From Sphingobacterium mizutaii (lineage in GTDB: Bacteria; Bacteroidota; Bacteroidia; Sphingobacteriales; Sphingobacteriaceae): a stretch of DNA of 64,000 nucleotides. The DNA is taken from NCBI RefSeq assembly GCF_900187125.1, contig NZ_LT906468.1, positions 3,596,001-3,660,000 on the forward strand, in the 5' to 3' direction. The notes under the pieces are model-generated. The model did not search any database. It was given only the letters and a program-made list of their open reading frames with translations, and was not told where the DNA came from. Positions within the stretch are counted from its first letter, which is position 1. Each line of letters opens with the position of its first letter. A program made the position numbers and the translations under genes. Below, one piece after another: positions 14,742 to 23,922 of the stretch.

Positions 14742-15651
14742 TGTCTATTTTTCGCTGGTAATTACCTGGAGTCATATTCTCTCTGGCCTTGAATAAACGG
14801 CTGAAATAATTTACATCCGTAAAGCCACAAGCGTAACAGACTTCTTTGATCGACATATTTGCACTCAGCATTTCCTTGGCCTTTCTCAAGCGTTCCCGAA
14901 TTACGAGTTCCATCGGGGTAATTCCATATTCATCCTTAAAAATCCTAAAGAGCGTTGCCTTGCTCATATTAGCCTTTCGGCTCAAATCTTCTATGGTAAT
15001 CCTTTCCGTTAGGTGTTCCCGAATGTATTTTTTGAGGTTGGACATTTCATCATTACCTGAAATTGAGGGTTCGACCAATTCACCCAACTGTTGCTGTTGA
15101 ATAATCCTGATCAACAGTTCCTTGAAGAGCAGATCAGCCAAGACATCTTTAAAAGGGTCATTACTGATCATATTGCTGAACAATTTATTGGTCAAGCTTG
15201 CGAGTTCGTCGGTATTCAGCAAATGGAACTTATTCCAAGAGAAGTCCCAGGACAGGCTATTATTTATTTTGGGATAGGCATTATTGAGGTAATCGATGGT
15301 CTCTTCGATTTTATCAGCCGAGATCAATAAAGCAGTACATTGGGTAGGCTCCATGATTTTAGCATCCGGGAAATCGATTTTCATGGGTCTATGGGCAGGA
15401 AGCACCAAGGTCTCACCAGGGAGATAATCAAATGCAGGCACATCCTCAAGGTGCATGATTTTCTTTCCCTTCAGCATATTGATGATGACCATATCATTAA
15501 ACTTTAGGGGCACCAACTGGCTGGCTTGATAGGTTTCATAGACATTCAATTCGAAATTGTTCAATGTATACGCACGTCTATTTTCAACCAAAGTGTTCAA
15601 TTCCCTCTCCGACGAATAAGGAAGCTCTCGGACTAAATTATTCTTTCCCAT
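14728..15651 (-). CDS. AraC-family transcriptional regulator
   Basis: 307 residues. Two helix-turn-helix motifs at the C-terminus (about residues 205-300) include [19 protein letters not shown] and [20 protein letters not shown], the standard AraC/XylS DNA-binding domain. The N-terminal part resembles the AraC_N sensor domain of regulators next to aldehyde dehydrogenases. It is divergent from the aldehyde dehydrogenase gene with a 175-base shared promoter region, so it probably controls that gene together with DUF779 in response to an aldehyde or alcohol. The ligand is not visible. Confidence 0.88.
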   Translation of the reverse strand: MGKNNLVRELPYSSERELNTLVENRRAYTLNNFELNVYETYQASQLVPLKFNDMVIINMLKGKKIMHLEDVPAFDYLPGETLVLPAHRPMKIDFPDAKIMEPTQCTALLISADKIEETIDYLNNAYPKINNSLSWDFSWNKFHLLNTDELASLTNKLFSNMISNDPFKDVLADLLFKELLIRIIQQQQLGELVEPSISGNDEMSNLKKYIREHLTERITIEDLSRKANMSKATLFRIFKDEYGITPMELVIRERLRKAKEMLSANMSIKEVCYACGFTDVNYFSRLFKARENMTPGNYQRKIDISVS

Positions 15652-15826
15652 ACGACTCTATTTTATAACTGGCTGTTAACCAAAAATAAAAAAAAGTAAA
15701 CAAAATCAAAAAACAAGCTATTTGAAAATATTGTGCTATGATTAGCGACGATAATGCTAAACAAAAAAATTAGCTGTTGGTAAATTTGAGAAAGAGTCCA
15801 ATATAAACTATTAAAAAGACAGAACT

Positions 15827-17329
15827 ATGAGCGAATTAAAAAGACCTACGTTCAAAGAGCGTTACGATAATTACATTAATGGAACCTTCGTTCCACCAAC
15901 CCAAGGAAAATATTTTGATAATATCTCACCCATTGACGGAAAGCCCTTTACACAGGTTGCCCATTCGACCAAGGAGGATATTGATAAAGCTGTAGAAGCA
16001 GCAAGTAAAGCATTTGAGACTTGGAGCAAGACTTCAGCGACCGAACGCAGTAATATCTTATTTAAGATTGCTGACCGTATCGAACAGCACTTAGAGCAAG
16101 TAGCAATCGTGGAGACGATCGACAACGGTAAGGCGGTACGTGAAACATTGAATGCTGATATTCCATTGGCGATTGACCATTTCCGTTATTTTGGCGGTGT
16201 GATCCGCGCAGAAGAAGGTTCATTATCTGAGTTGGACAGCACTACGGTTTCCTTGATCGTAAATGAACCAATCGGTGTAGTGGCCCAGATCATCCCTTGG
16301 AATTTCCCGATCCTGATGGCGGTTTGGAAATTGGCACCGGCACTGGCTGCAGGATGTACCGTAGTCTTGAAACCGGCAGAGAGTACCCCTACCTCCATTA
16401 TGGTATTGATGGAAATCATTGGAGATTTACTTCCTCCAGGCGTGATCAACGTTGTGAACGGTTTCGGATCGGAGTTAGGCCGTCATCTGGTAACCCATCC
16501 GAAAGTTGCCAAGGCTGCCTTCACAGGCTCTACTGCAACGGGAAGAATGGTGATGCAATATGCCACAGAAAACATTATCCCAGTGACATTGGAATTAGGC
16601 GGAAAGTCTCCGAACGTGTTCTTTGAGTCAGTAATGGATGAAGATGACTCCTTTTTGGACAAGGCAATTGAAGGTGCAGTATTATTTGCGTTGAACCAAG
16701 GCGAGATCTGTACTTGTCCATCCAGGTTATTGATTCAAGAGTCCATCTATGATAAATTTATAGAACGCGTCATTGAAAGAGTAAACCAGATCAAAGTTGG
16801 AAATCCATTGGATCCAACGGTGATGATGGGAGCGCAAGCTTCCAAAATACAGAAGGACAAAATCATGTCCTACATCAAATTAGGAAAAGAGGAAGGTGCG
16901 GAAGTTTTAACCGGAGGTGATGAAAACCATTTAGGCGGTGACATCGATGATGGATATTACATCAAGCCTACCCTATTCAAAGGGAACAATAAGATGCGCA
17001 TTTTCCAAGAGGAGATCTTCGGTCCAGTATTGGCCGTTACGACATTCAAGGATGTTGACGAGGCCATTGCCATTGCGAATGATACCATATATGGATTAGG
17101 AGCGGGTGTATGGACACGAGATGCGCATGAATTGTACATGGTTCCTAGAGCTATACAGGCTGGTCGGGTTTGGGTAAACCAATACCACAGCTATCCTGCG
17201 GGAGCTCCATTTGGTGGTTATAAACAGTCCGGAATTGGACGTGAGAACCACAAAATGATGTTAGCCTATTACCGTCAAGCTAAAAACATGCTCATCTCAT
17301 ACAGCAAAGAAAAGCTTGGATTCTTTTAA
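15827..17329 (+). CDS. Aldehyde dehydrogenase, ExaC/AldB type
   Basis: 500 residues. It has the full ALDH layout: the oxyanion Asn in PWNFP (about 157-161), E256 in LELGGKSPN, and the nucleophile C295 in GEICTCPSR. The CxCPSR form of the active-site motif is typical of the acetaldehyde/chloroacetaldehyde dehydrogenase branch (ExaC, AldB, ThcA). It oxidises short aldehydes to acids with NAD(P)+. The neighbouring DUF779 gene and divergent AraC regulator are the usual company of this branch, which supports the assignment. Cytoplasmic; the C-terminus ends [18 protein letters not shown] as in the family. The true substrate is not determined. Confidence 0.94.
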   Translation: MSELKRPTFKERYDNYINGTFVPPTQGKYFDNISPIDGKPFTQVAHSTKEDIDKAVEAASKAFETWSKTSATERSNILFKIADRIEQHLEQVAIVETIDNGKAVRETLNADIPLAIDHFRYFGGVIRAEEGSLSELDSTTVSLIVNEPIGVVAQIIPWNFPILMAVWKLAPALAAGCTVVLKPAESTPTSIMVLMEIIGDLLPPGVINVVNGFGSELGRHLVTHPKVAKAAFTGSTATGRMVMQYATENIIPVTLELGGKSPNVFFESVMDEDDSFLDKAIEGAVLFALNQGEICTCPSRLLIQESIYDKFIERVIERVNQIKVGNPLDPTVMMGAQASKIQKDKIMSYIKLGKEEGAEVLTGGDENHLGGDIDDGYYIKPTLFKGNNKMRIFQEEIFGPVLAVTTFKDVDEAIAIANDTIYGLGAGVWTRDAHELYMVPRAIQAGRVWVNQYHSYPAGAPFGGYKQSGIGRENHKMMLAYYRQAKNMLISYSKEKLGFF

Positions 17330-17355
17330 TAGAGTTTAATAGTTAAATGTGTGAA

Positions 17356-17380
17356 AAGGGGTTATGCTCTATAACCCCTT
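17356..17380 (+). promoter_or_regulatory. Intercistronic hairpin between aldehyde dehydrogenase and DUF779 genes
   Basis: A perfect 10-base stem (AAGGGGTTAT / ATAACCCCTT) with loop GCTCT, 26 bases after the dehydrogenase stop and 18 before the DUF779 start. It is followed only by TTCTT, so it is more likely a partial terminator or an mRNA-stability element than a strong terminator. Confidence 0.6.
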
Positions 17381-17398
17381 TCTTAACAAAAGCAAGAT

Positions 17399-17773
17399 AT
17401 GATTTCAAGGATAGATGTAACTGAGGATGCGAAAGCAGTAATCAAGGAATTGACTGAGAAACACGGACCGTTGATGTTTTATCAAGCGGGCGGATGCTGT
17501 GAAGGAACCCAACCTCAATGTTTTGAAAAAGGCGGATTTTACCCTCGGATGAACGATGCCATGATCGGATTGGTCGAGGGTTTTGAGTTTTGGGTGGACC
17601 GTGATCTTTTTGAATACTGGAAGTTTTCACATTTTACGCTAGATGTACTGGATGGGTTTGGACCAGGAGGATTTTCATTGGAAACCCCTATGGGTAAAAC
17701 CTTCAAGATCCATTATCGATTATTTACAGAAGAAGAACTGAAGGAATTGCCTGAGGTCATTCGGAACGAATAA
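17399..17773 (+). CDS. DUF779 domain-containing protein
   Basis: 124 residues. Recognisable by GPLMFYQAGGCCEGTQPQCF and the later GGFSLETPMGKTF. Three conserved cysteines (CC and C six residues on) could bind metal or carry out redox chemistry. DUF779 proteins are nearly always encoded beside an ExaC/AldB-type aldehyde dehydrogenase, as here, but no activity is established to my knowledge. A role in assembling or protecting the dehydrogenase active site, or a linked step of aldehyde metabolism, is inference. Confidence 0.9.
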   Translation: MISRIDVTEDAKAVIKELTEKHGPLMFYQAGGCCEGTQPQCFEKGGFYPRMNDAMIGLVEGFEFWVDRDLFEYWKFSHFTLDVLDGFGPGGFSLETPMGKTFKIHYRLFTEEELKELPEVIRNE

Positions 17774-17898
17774 TCTGATTTTTATTTTTACAGGTTCAAT
17801 TGCTTTCTGAAAGTCAATAAAGCCTTCTTATGCTGTTTTTTTGATAAATGATCTGTACATTTAAAGACAGGTCGAATTTATTAAACCCAGAAAAACAG

Positions 17899-18975
17899 AT
17901 GACAAGTCCTTCCCTATTTTCACCATTAAAACTTTCTCAATTAGAATTAAAAAACAGAGTCGTTGTATCACCGATGTGTCAATACAGTGCTGTTGATGGC
18001 TTTGCCAATGATTGGCATTTGGTCCATCTCGGTCAATTTGCCATTGGTCGAGCGGGTGCAGTGATCCAAGAGGCTACCGCTGTAAGTCCAGAAGGCAGGA
18101 TTTCTTATGGCGACCTAGGGATTTGGAAGGATGAGCATATAACTAAATACAAACAGATAACCAGTTTTATTAAAGGACAGGGAAGTCAAGTGGGTATACA
18201 ATTGGCACATGCTGGAAGAAAGGCGAGCACCGATCTGCCTTGGATCAGCAGGAAGCAATTTCTCCCAAATGAAGAGCATGGTTGGCAAACTGTAGCTCCT
18301 TCTCCAATTGCATACCATGAAAAAGAACATCCACCCATTGGATTAAACAAAAGCGAAATTCAAGACATCATCCAGCAATTTAAAGCAGCTGCGGCAAGAG
18401 CTGTGGAGGCTGGTTACCAAATAATCGAAATCCATGCTGCCCATGGTTATTTGATCCATCAGTTTTTATCGCCATTGGTAAATTTAAGGGATGATGAATA
18501 TGGAGGGAGTTTTGAAAATAGGATCAGGTTGTTGTTGGAGATCGTAGACTCCATTCAATCGGTTCTGAACTCTGAACATTCCCTATGGGTGAGGTTATCG
18601 GCTACGGATTGGGCTGAGGGCGGTTGGGATATTGAGGAGACCATTCAATTGATCCACATCTTGAAAGAGAAAGCCGTTGAAGTTGCTGATATTTCTTCGG
18701 GTGGTGCTGTTTCCTTCCAGAAAATTCCGGTTGGCCCTGGATATCAGGTTCCATTTGCGGATCAAGTGAAGCAAGAAACTGGAATTACGACTGGGGCTGT
18801 TGGTCTAATAACCAGCGCCAAACAGGCACAGGATATCCTAGATCGAGGTGCGGCAGATCTAATTCTTTTGGGCAGGGAGTTTTTGAGACATCCACACCTG
18901 GTCTACGGTTGGGCCCAAGAATTGGGGGTAGACTTGAACTGGGCACCTCAATATGCAAGGGCAAAAATGGAATAG
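17899..18975 (+). CDS. NADH:flavin oxidoreductase, old yellow enzyme family (YqjM-like)
   Basis: 358 residues from ATG at 17899. An upstream in-frame ATG at 17848 adds 17 residues unlike the family, while the family usually begins close to LFSPLKL, so the shorter start is preferred. FMN-binding and catalytic features include SPMCQYSAVDGFANDWH, QLAHAGRKAS, the substrate-binding HAAHGYL and IGLNKSEI, and GGSFENRIRLLLE. These features place it with the YqjM branch, which reduces activated C=C bonds of enones and similar electrophiles using NAD(P)H. Soluble. Physiological substrate unknown; probably detoxification. It is convergent with the thioesterase gene, 4 bases apart. Confidence 0.93.
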   Translation: MTSPSLFSPLKLSQLELKNRVVVSPMCQYSAVDGFANDWHLVHLGQFAIGRAGAVIQEATAVSPEGRISYGDLGIWKDEHITKYKQITSFIKGQGSQVGIQLAHAGRKASTDLPWISRKQFLPNEEHGWQTVAPSPIAYHEKEHPPIGLNKSEIQDIIQQFKAAAARAVEAGYQIIEIHAAHGYLIHQFLSPLVNLRDDEYGGSFENRIRLLLEIVDSIQSVLNSEHSLWVRLSATDWAEGGWDIEETIQLIHILKEKAVEVADISSGGAVSFQKIPVGPGYQVPFADQVKQETGITTGAVGLITSAKQAQDILDRGAADLILLGREFLRHPHLVYGWAQELGVDLNWAPQYARAKME

Positions 18976-18979
18976 GATT

Positions 18980-19381
18980 TTATTCTACATCCAAACCTTC
19001 CAAGACTGGAATAGGTTTTTTGTCGTCACCTAAGGCTACGAAAGTGAACCGGCCTTGGATGGCTAATTCACGGCCATCCTCGTACATGCTTTCTCTAAAG
19101 ATCTCTACATAGACCTTTAAACTAGTTCTGCCGACAGTCTCTACTCTAGCTACCGCTTCAACAATACTTGCAGAAGGGATCGCTTTATGGAAGTCAATTT
19201 TGTCGGTCGATACAGTTACTAGGGATTTTCTACAAAAACGTGTAGCACACATAAAGGAAACCTCATCCATGATCGCCATTGCTTTACCACCGAATAGGGT
19301 GTCATGATGATTGGTAAGGGAAGGAAACACAGTCATGGTAATTCGTGTTTCGCTTTGATCGATACGTTCTTGAACAGTCAT
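18980..19381 (-). CDS. Acyl-CoA thioesterase, hotdog fold (YciA/BFIT type)
   Basis: 133 residues. Characteristic hotdog pattern: a strand, then NHHDTLFGGKAMAIMDEVSF with the catalytic Asn/Asp and Gly-Gly region, then VSTDKIDFHKAI and GRTSLKVYVEIF. It hydrolyses acyl-CoA to free acid and CoA in the cytoplasm. The chain-length preference cannot be told. It follows the MutS-like gene on the minus strand with a 21-base gap, so they may share a transcript. Confidence 0.9.
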   Translation of the reverse strand: MTVQERIDQSETRITMTVFPSLTNHHDTLFGGKAMAIMDEVSFMCATRFCRKSLVTVSTDKIDFHKAIPSASIVEAVARVETVGRTSLKVYVEIFRESMYEDGRELAIQGRFTFVALGDDKKPIPVLEGLDVE

Positions 19382-19402
19382 TTTTTAAATTGAGCCGCAA
19401 AG

Positions 19403-21223
19403 TTAATCAACTTTTTCGCTTTCTACGACTATTCCGATACCTTTCAACAGCATGGACGCATTAAAAATGGTACATGCACCATCCTTTAATTTATAGTCAA
19501 ACAGCATTTCAGAACCATGCACTTGGATATCAAAATGATAGTTTTTTAGGTAACCCGGATAATCATTTACCAGTTCAGAAAGCTGCAGGTCATGGGTTGC
19601 CAACATGCCGCGACCATGTAGCTCGATTAATTTCTTGATAATAGCTTTTGATCCCAAATATTTATCGACAGAGTTCGTTCCTCTCAGCATTTCATCAATC
19701 AAGAAATAGCTGGATTTGATATCTTTCACGCGTTCCAGGATAAACTTCATGCGGTCCAGCTCTGCTTTGAAGGTGGAGGTACTTTCGTTTAGGGAGTCCT
19801 TGATTCGCATATAGGTTACTAGCTGATAGATCGGAAGTGCAAAGTTCTTGGCACAGACCACAGCGCCTGTATAAGCCAATACTGCATTGATCCCTATCGT
19901 TCTCAGAAAAGTACTCTTACCTGCCATATTGGACCCTGTAATCAAGGCGATTTTATGGTCTTGGGCATGATAATCATTCGCAATCGACTTATTGGAAGGG
20001 ATCAATGGATGATTGATATCCTCGGCAATAAGTTGATCCTTTTCAAAATCATTCAAGATGTTGGGTTGGGTCCAGTCCGCATGATTATAAGCAAGAATGG
20101 ATAGGGACACCAAGCTTTCATATTTTGCTACCGCATCAAAGCCTGAGAGAATGGAATCTTCGTATTGATCTTTCCATTTGCTGATTGCCATTACTTGTTT
20201 AAAATCCCATAAGGCAAGCATGTTTAAGATAGCACCAATCAGCATATTGTTTCTCACATCCAGTTTATCGATCAACTTACCCAGCTCATTGATAATGCTG
20301 GATAGTTTCTTTTGTTGGGATTCGACTTCAATCTTCTTTTGCAGTTCCTGATTAAGTCTAGCGCTATACTTTTTATCTTCCATTAATTTGATGGCATCTG
20401 CAAAGCCGATCAAAGAGACTCCTATCTTATCGATTTTATTGGAGAAATGGCTGACTTTACCAGCTTGCGCCATGGTCCATAGGAGATGGATAATGCCTAA
20501 GCCTAAAAGATAGCCCCCTATATTGTGAACAAAGATGGAGAATAGTATTCCCGCCAAAAAGATCCAAGGTACGATAGGGACATAGATTTTATAGAATGCA
20601 TTGCCAAATTGGAAGGATTTATCGTGGAAGTAACTATAGATATAGGATCTTAAATTGATCTTGGATCCTAGATTGAACAACATTTTAGTTTGGAAAGCCT
20701 GCAGATGTTCAGGATCATTTTTTAATTCCTCTACGGCTTCTTGTCTAGCGGAAATCTCCTCTTTGCTGGACGGGGCATCCATCCAAGAGTGCAAAACCGC
20801 TACCCCATCTTTAGTAGCACAACGGTTAACCATTTCAAACAAGGAGTTTGGTCCGAAAATATCAAGGTCTGAACTATAGGGATGTTTTGGATCTTCGTAA
20901 GTTTCACCATCATCGTACATGTTCTTTTTGCGGTCTTGAATATGGAGCTCATTTTCATTGACACTTAAAAACACTTTAGCTTCCTGGAGTTGCCTATCTA
21001 CCTTTGCCTGCCTGTACACCAAGAATGCAAACAGGAAAATCACCAAAAGAAATGCTCCCAACACCAGAAAGATATTGTTCAAGGAGAATAATTGCCATAT
21101 CCCTATAGCTCCAAGAACCATCAGCCCTAACCGGAGAAAGGCATTCTTGTTGATTTGCTTCTCTAATGATTTTATTTCTTCTTTGGTCCTATTGACATTG
21201 CTTTGGTAGAAATCTGCACTCAT
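19403..21223 (-). CDS. Membrane-anchored MutS-like ATPase
   Basis: 606 residues. The C-terminal half is a MutS-type ATPase: Walker A GSNMAGKST (430-438), STSTFKAELDRMKFIL, the Walker B region SSYFLIDEMLRGTNSVDK and ATHDLQLSELV. Unlike mismatch-repair MutS, it lacks the mismatch-recognition and connector domains. It has hydrophobic segments at about 29-48, 51-70, 213-233 and 236-252. Such MutS-related membrane proteins are frequent in Bacteroidota and uncharacterised as far as I know. The core and clamp helices around 280-400 remain. Function is open: membrane-tethered DNA or nucleoprotein handling is possible. It is not the classical mutS. Confidence 0.85.
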   Translation of the reverse strand: MSADFYQSNVNRTKEEIKSLEKQINKNAFLRLGLMVLGAIGIWQLFSLNNIFLVLGAFLLVIFLFAFLVYRQAKVDRQLQEAKVFLSVNENELHIQDRKKNMYDDGETYEDPKHPYSSDLDIFGPNSLFEMVNRCATKDGVAVLHSWMDAPSSKEEISARQEAVEELKNDPEHLQAFQTKMLFNLGSKINLRSYIYSYFHDKSFQFGNAFYKIYVPIVPWIFLAGILFSIFVHNIGGYLLGLGIIHLLWTMAQAGKVSHFSNKIDKIGVSLIGFADAIKLMEDKKYSARLNQELQKKIEVESQQKKLSSIINELGKLIDKLDVRNNMLIGAILNMLALWDFKQVMAISKWKDQYEDSILSGFDAVAKYESLVSLSILAYNHADWTQPNILNDFEKDQLIAEDINHPLIPSNKSIANDYHAQDHKIALITGSNMAGKSTFLRTIGINAVLAYTGAVVCAKNFALPIYQLVTYMRIKDSLNESTSTFKAELDRMKFILERVKDIKSSYFLIDEMLRGTNSVDKYLGSKAIIKKLIELHGRGMLATHDLQLSELVNDYPGYLKNYHFDIQVHGSEMLFDYKLKDGACTIFNASMLLKGIGIVVESEKVD

Positions 21224-21242
21224 AGGAGCTAAGGTAGGTATT

Positions 21243-21342
21243 AGATATGAGAATTGAGATGTGAGTATTGAGATAAATAGCAGCTTTCAATACAAAAAAG
21301 ACGCCATTACCGGCGTCTTTTATCTCATATCTCATATCTCAT
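21243..21342. repeat. GAGAT-type dispersed repeat, inverted pair 2
   Basis: Plus-strand words AGATATGAGAATTGAGATGT and GAGTATTGAGAT lie at 21243-21274. The reverse-complement words ATCTCATATCTCATATCTCA lie at 21322-21341. The arms flank the pcm terminator at 21292-21320, so the whole block can fold as a long nested hairpin. Compare 6487-6610 and 46703-47028. Confidence 0.7.
21292..21320 (-). terminator. Terminator downstream of pcm
   Basis: Stem AAAAGACGCC / GGCGTCTTTT with loop ATTACC. The minus strand continues as TTTTTTG. It lies 33 bases after the pcm stop and inside GAGAT repeat pair 2. Confidence 0.8.
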
Positions 21343-21352
21343 TTCTTCCGAG

Positions 21353-22009
21353 CTACCAAGCCTGATCTCCTACCAATGGGACAAACCTAAAAGTATCGAG
21401 TTCGATCCTTTCGAAGTCGTTTTCACCGACACGGAGAATGGTTACCATTTTCTGGAATTTCTCGTCACCGACTGGGATAACTAAAAGACCACCTAGACGA
21501 AGTTGTTTCAGCATTTTTTCAGGCACGAACGGAGCTCCGGCAGTTACTATGATTTTGTCGTATGGTGCTTTTTCGGGAATACCTTTGGAGCCATCGCCTA
21601 AGAAGAAGTTTGGTTTATAGCCCATATAAGGCAATACTTGAATGGTTCGATGGTAAAGGTTTTCCTGACGCTCGATAGTATACACGTCAGCCCCCAATTC
21701 CATAAGGATGCAGGTCTGATAACCAGAACCAGTACCGATCTCGAGGACTTTATCGCCTTTTTTGATGTGCAGTAATTGGCTTTGATAAGCTACGGTGTAA
21801 GGTTGGGAAATGGTCTGGCCATCACCGATTGGAAATGCAATATCCCGGTAAGCTTGGTTCCAGAAGGTTTCATCAAAAAAGAAATGACGAGGGACTTTTG
21901 CAATCGCTTGCAACACCTTCTTATCCTCTATCCCACGTTTTTCGAGATGCTTCACCAACTGCTTCCTTGCGCCCTGTTCCCGGTAATTGTCTATAAACTT
22001 ATAAGCCAT
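21353..22009 (-). CDS. pcm: Protein-L-isoaspartate O-methyltransferase
   Basis: 218 residues from ATG at 22009. An upstream in-frame TTG at 22018 is a poor start. The protein has VPRHFFFDE and YRDIAFPIGDGQTISQPY near residues 45-75. The SAM-binding motif VLEIGTGSGYQTCILMEL follows, then post-motif GDGSKGIPEKAPYDKIIVT. It methylates isoaspartyl residues in aged proteins so that they can revert to aspartate. Single gene with its own terminator. The assignment is firm. Confidence 0.96.
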   Translation of the reverse strand: MAYKFIDNYREQGARKQLVKHLEKRGIEDKKVLQAIAKVPRHFFFDETFWNQAYRDIAFPIGDGQTISQPYTVAYQSQLLHIKKGDKVLEIGTGSGYQTCILMELGADVYTIERQENLYHRTIQVLPYMGYKPNFFLGDGSKGIPEKAPYDKIIVTAGAPFVPEKMLKQLRLGGLLVIPVGDEKFQKMVTILRVGENDFERIELDTFRFVPLVGDQAW

Positions 22010-22187
22010 ATGTCTCAAAATTACCCTTATTTTACCATATTATTAAGGTTAAAATGCAAAACATTCAAGGTCAGAACGGTTCTGAAAAATGATAAAGAAA
22101 ATATCCTTAAGCTATATTTTTTGTACTTTTATAGGTGAAGGAAATTAATAAAACAATATTCCTATTAAACCCCAAAAAATTGATAAA

Positions 22188-23045
22188 ATGAAAAAACTGA
22201 CTATTTATCTGTTTATCATATTACTGCAGTTCCAAGTAGTGCTTGCCCAAGAGACTTCACCCAATGACGATGATGTCATGAAGGTCCTTGCCATAGGGAA
22301 TAGCTTTTCGGAAGATGCTTTAGAGAATTACCTTCATGAGCTATCAACTGCTGCAGGCAAAAAGATTGTAATCGGCAATTTATATATCGGAGGAGCACCC
22401 TTAGATTTACACTTAAAAAATGCTCATAATAACCTGAAAGCATACAGCTATCGAAAAATAAGCTTGGATGGATCCAAGAAAACAACGGAGCAGACCAGTA
22501 TAGAAGATGCACTTGCGGATGAAAACTGGGATTATGTGAGTTTGCAACAAGCCTCTCCCCTTTCTGGAAAATACAATGTCGTTATGCAAACGCTGACTGA
22601 TCTTTGGACTTATGTATTTGCACATGTTCACCCCGACACCAAACTTGTTTATCACCAAACATGGGCCTATCAACAAGATTCGAAACATGAAGGATTCACG
22701 AACTATGACAATAGCCAAAAAAACATGTATGATAGCATCATGAGTGTAACCTCGAGATTGGATAAAACGGGTGATTATGCTTTTATCGTTCCAGATGGTA
22801 CCACCATCCAGAATGGGAGAACAAGTTCTATTGGAGATAATTTCACTCGCGACGGTTATCATTTGAATCTGGACTATGGAAGATTTGCTGCGGCATTGAC
22901 TTGGTATGCTAAATTATTCAATCTTGATCCTACAAAAACAGATTATAAACCAGAAAAGGTTACGGATTTGCAGGCAAAGATCGTAAAGGAGGCTGCTAAG
23001 AAGGCTGTGAAAAAACCATTCAAGGTTTCTAAGGTGAAAAAGTAG
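22188..23045 (+). CDS. Secreted DUF4886 protein (SGNH-hydrolase-like)
   Basis: 285 residues with a clear signal peptide (MKKLTIYLFIILLQFQVVLA, cut near residue 21). The motif LAIGNSFSEDALENYLHEL right after it is the start of DUF4886 and matches block I (GNS) of SGNH esterases, Ser being the likely nucleophile. GRTSSIGDNFTRDGYHLN near the C-terminus would hold the Asp/His pair. It is thus probably a periplasmic or secreted esterase acting on acylated polysaccharide. The last 25 residues are Lys/Ala-rich (AAKKAVKKPFKVSKVKK), which is unusual. Monocistronic. Substrate unknown. Confidence 0.85.
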   Translation: MKKLTIYLFIILLQFQVVLAQETSPNDDDVMKVLAIGNSFSEDALENYLHELSTAAGKKIVIGNLYIGGAPLDLHLKNAHNNLKAYSYRKISLDGSKKTTEQTSIEDALADENWDYVSLQQASPLSGKYNVVMQTLTDLWTYVFAHVHPDTKLVYHQTWAYQQDSKHEGFTNYDNSQKNMYDSIMSVTSRLDKTGDYAFIVPDGTTIQNGRTSSIGDNFTRDGYHLNLDYGRFAAALTWYAKLFNLDPTKTDYKPEKVTDLQAKIVKEAAKKAVKKPFKVSKVKK

Positions 23046-23140
23046 GTTAATAACTTTTATTTAAAGTAAATTTAATTTCAAATACTCTTGCTAGTCGCCC
23101 ACGTGTTTTGTATGTTTAGTATAAAACAAACAGGTGTGAT

Positions 23141-23791
23141 ATGGCAACTTTAAAAAATGGAAATCAGATCCCACTAAATGGAAAAGTGGGATTTTTTGTT
23201 TATAGCAGTACGAAAAGTCCTGTTGCAACAAATCCATCTCAATTACGATTGACTAAGGACAGAGTCTTTCCACAAAACAAATCAGATTCTAAATTCAATT
23301 ACCTCAAAGAATACATAGCAGAGATCCTGCCCTATATTCGATTGGGCTTCAAAAACTACCATGAGGAATGGACCAGTTACCATGCTGCCATGTCGTATAA
23401 TTTCAAGAATGCCATCATTGAAAGGGAATCTAGGTTTGAACTGAATTGGGAGAAGTTCAGTATCAGCAAAGGTTTTGAAAACCCAATACAGGACATCAAG
23501 ATCGAATTATGCGATGAAACTGATTCTTTTCGGATCTATTGGGATTATGATAAGATTTTGTTCAATGCCTACAACATGGACAACTATAGGATTATGATTC
23601 TTCTACAACCTGAGAGCAATGGGGAAAATAAGATCTACGGGATGGTGAATGGAAACCTATTGCTGGACAAGCAACAAGAATTATTCTTTAGGAAAAAGAA
23701 TAAGGAGGCTATTTATCATTTGTATGTCGCCTTCCTTTCTAATGATGGCAGCTATAATTGCACGGATAGTATGTATTTGGGCAAAATATGA
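23141..23791 (+). CDS. DUF6266-like hypothetical protein
   Basis: 216 residues with no signal peptide. The start MATLKNGNQIPLNGKVGFFV, the SQLRLTKDRVFPQN region and then FKNYHEEWTSYHAAMSYNFKNAI resemble the DUF6266 family of Bacteroidota. That family often occurs in several copies per genome, begins with a short glycine- or lysine-containing region and has no known function. The remainder looks beta-rich and could form an immunoglobulin-like fold. The surroundings do not suggest a role. Family assignment is from memory of the N-terminal pattern and is moderate. Confidence 0.65.
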   Translation: MATLKNGNQIPLNGKVGFFVYSSTKSPVATNPSQLRLTKDRVFPQNKSDSKFNYLKEYIAEILPYIRLGFKNYHEEWTSYHAAMSYNFKNAIIERESRFELNWEKFSISKGFENPIQDIKIELCDETDSFRIYWDYDKILFNAYNMDNYRIMILLQPESNGENKIYGMVNGNLLLDKQQELFFRKKNKEAIYHLYVAFLSNDGSYNCTDSMYLGKI

Positions 23792-23857
23792 TTTCGTGTA
23801 TAGTTTATAGCAGGAATAGCTTAATAACAAAAAATTTTAATATTATTTAATTTTAGC

Positions 23858-23889
23858 TTTTGTAAATAAGGGCGGATTATATAAATTTG
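23858..23889 (+). promoter_or_regulatory. Promoter of the TonB receptor / PepSY operon
   Basis: TTTTG (23858-23862), exactly 19 bases, then TAAATTTG (23882-23889). This is a full match to the Bacteroidota consensus. It overlaps an in-frame TTG at 23887, showing that the latter is not a translation start. Confidence 0.8.
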
Positions 23890-23922
23890 GCGCAATTTAA
23901 AATTGTTCTAAATAAAAATAAG

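Noticed and set aside
17848-17898. Upstream start of the old yellow enzyme gene
   Set aside because: The extra 17 residues do not fit the family, and the TGTACATTTA stretch at this point looks like promoter sequence.
19403-21223. Classical mutS mismatch repair gene
   Set aside because: The mismatch-recognition and connector domains are missing and several hydrophobic segments are present.
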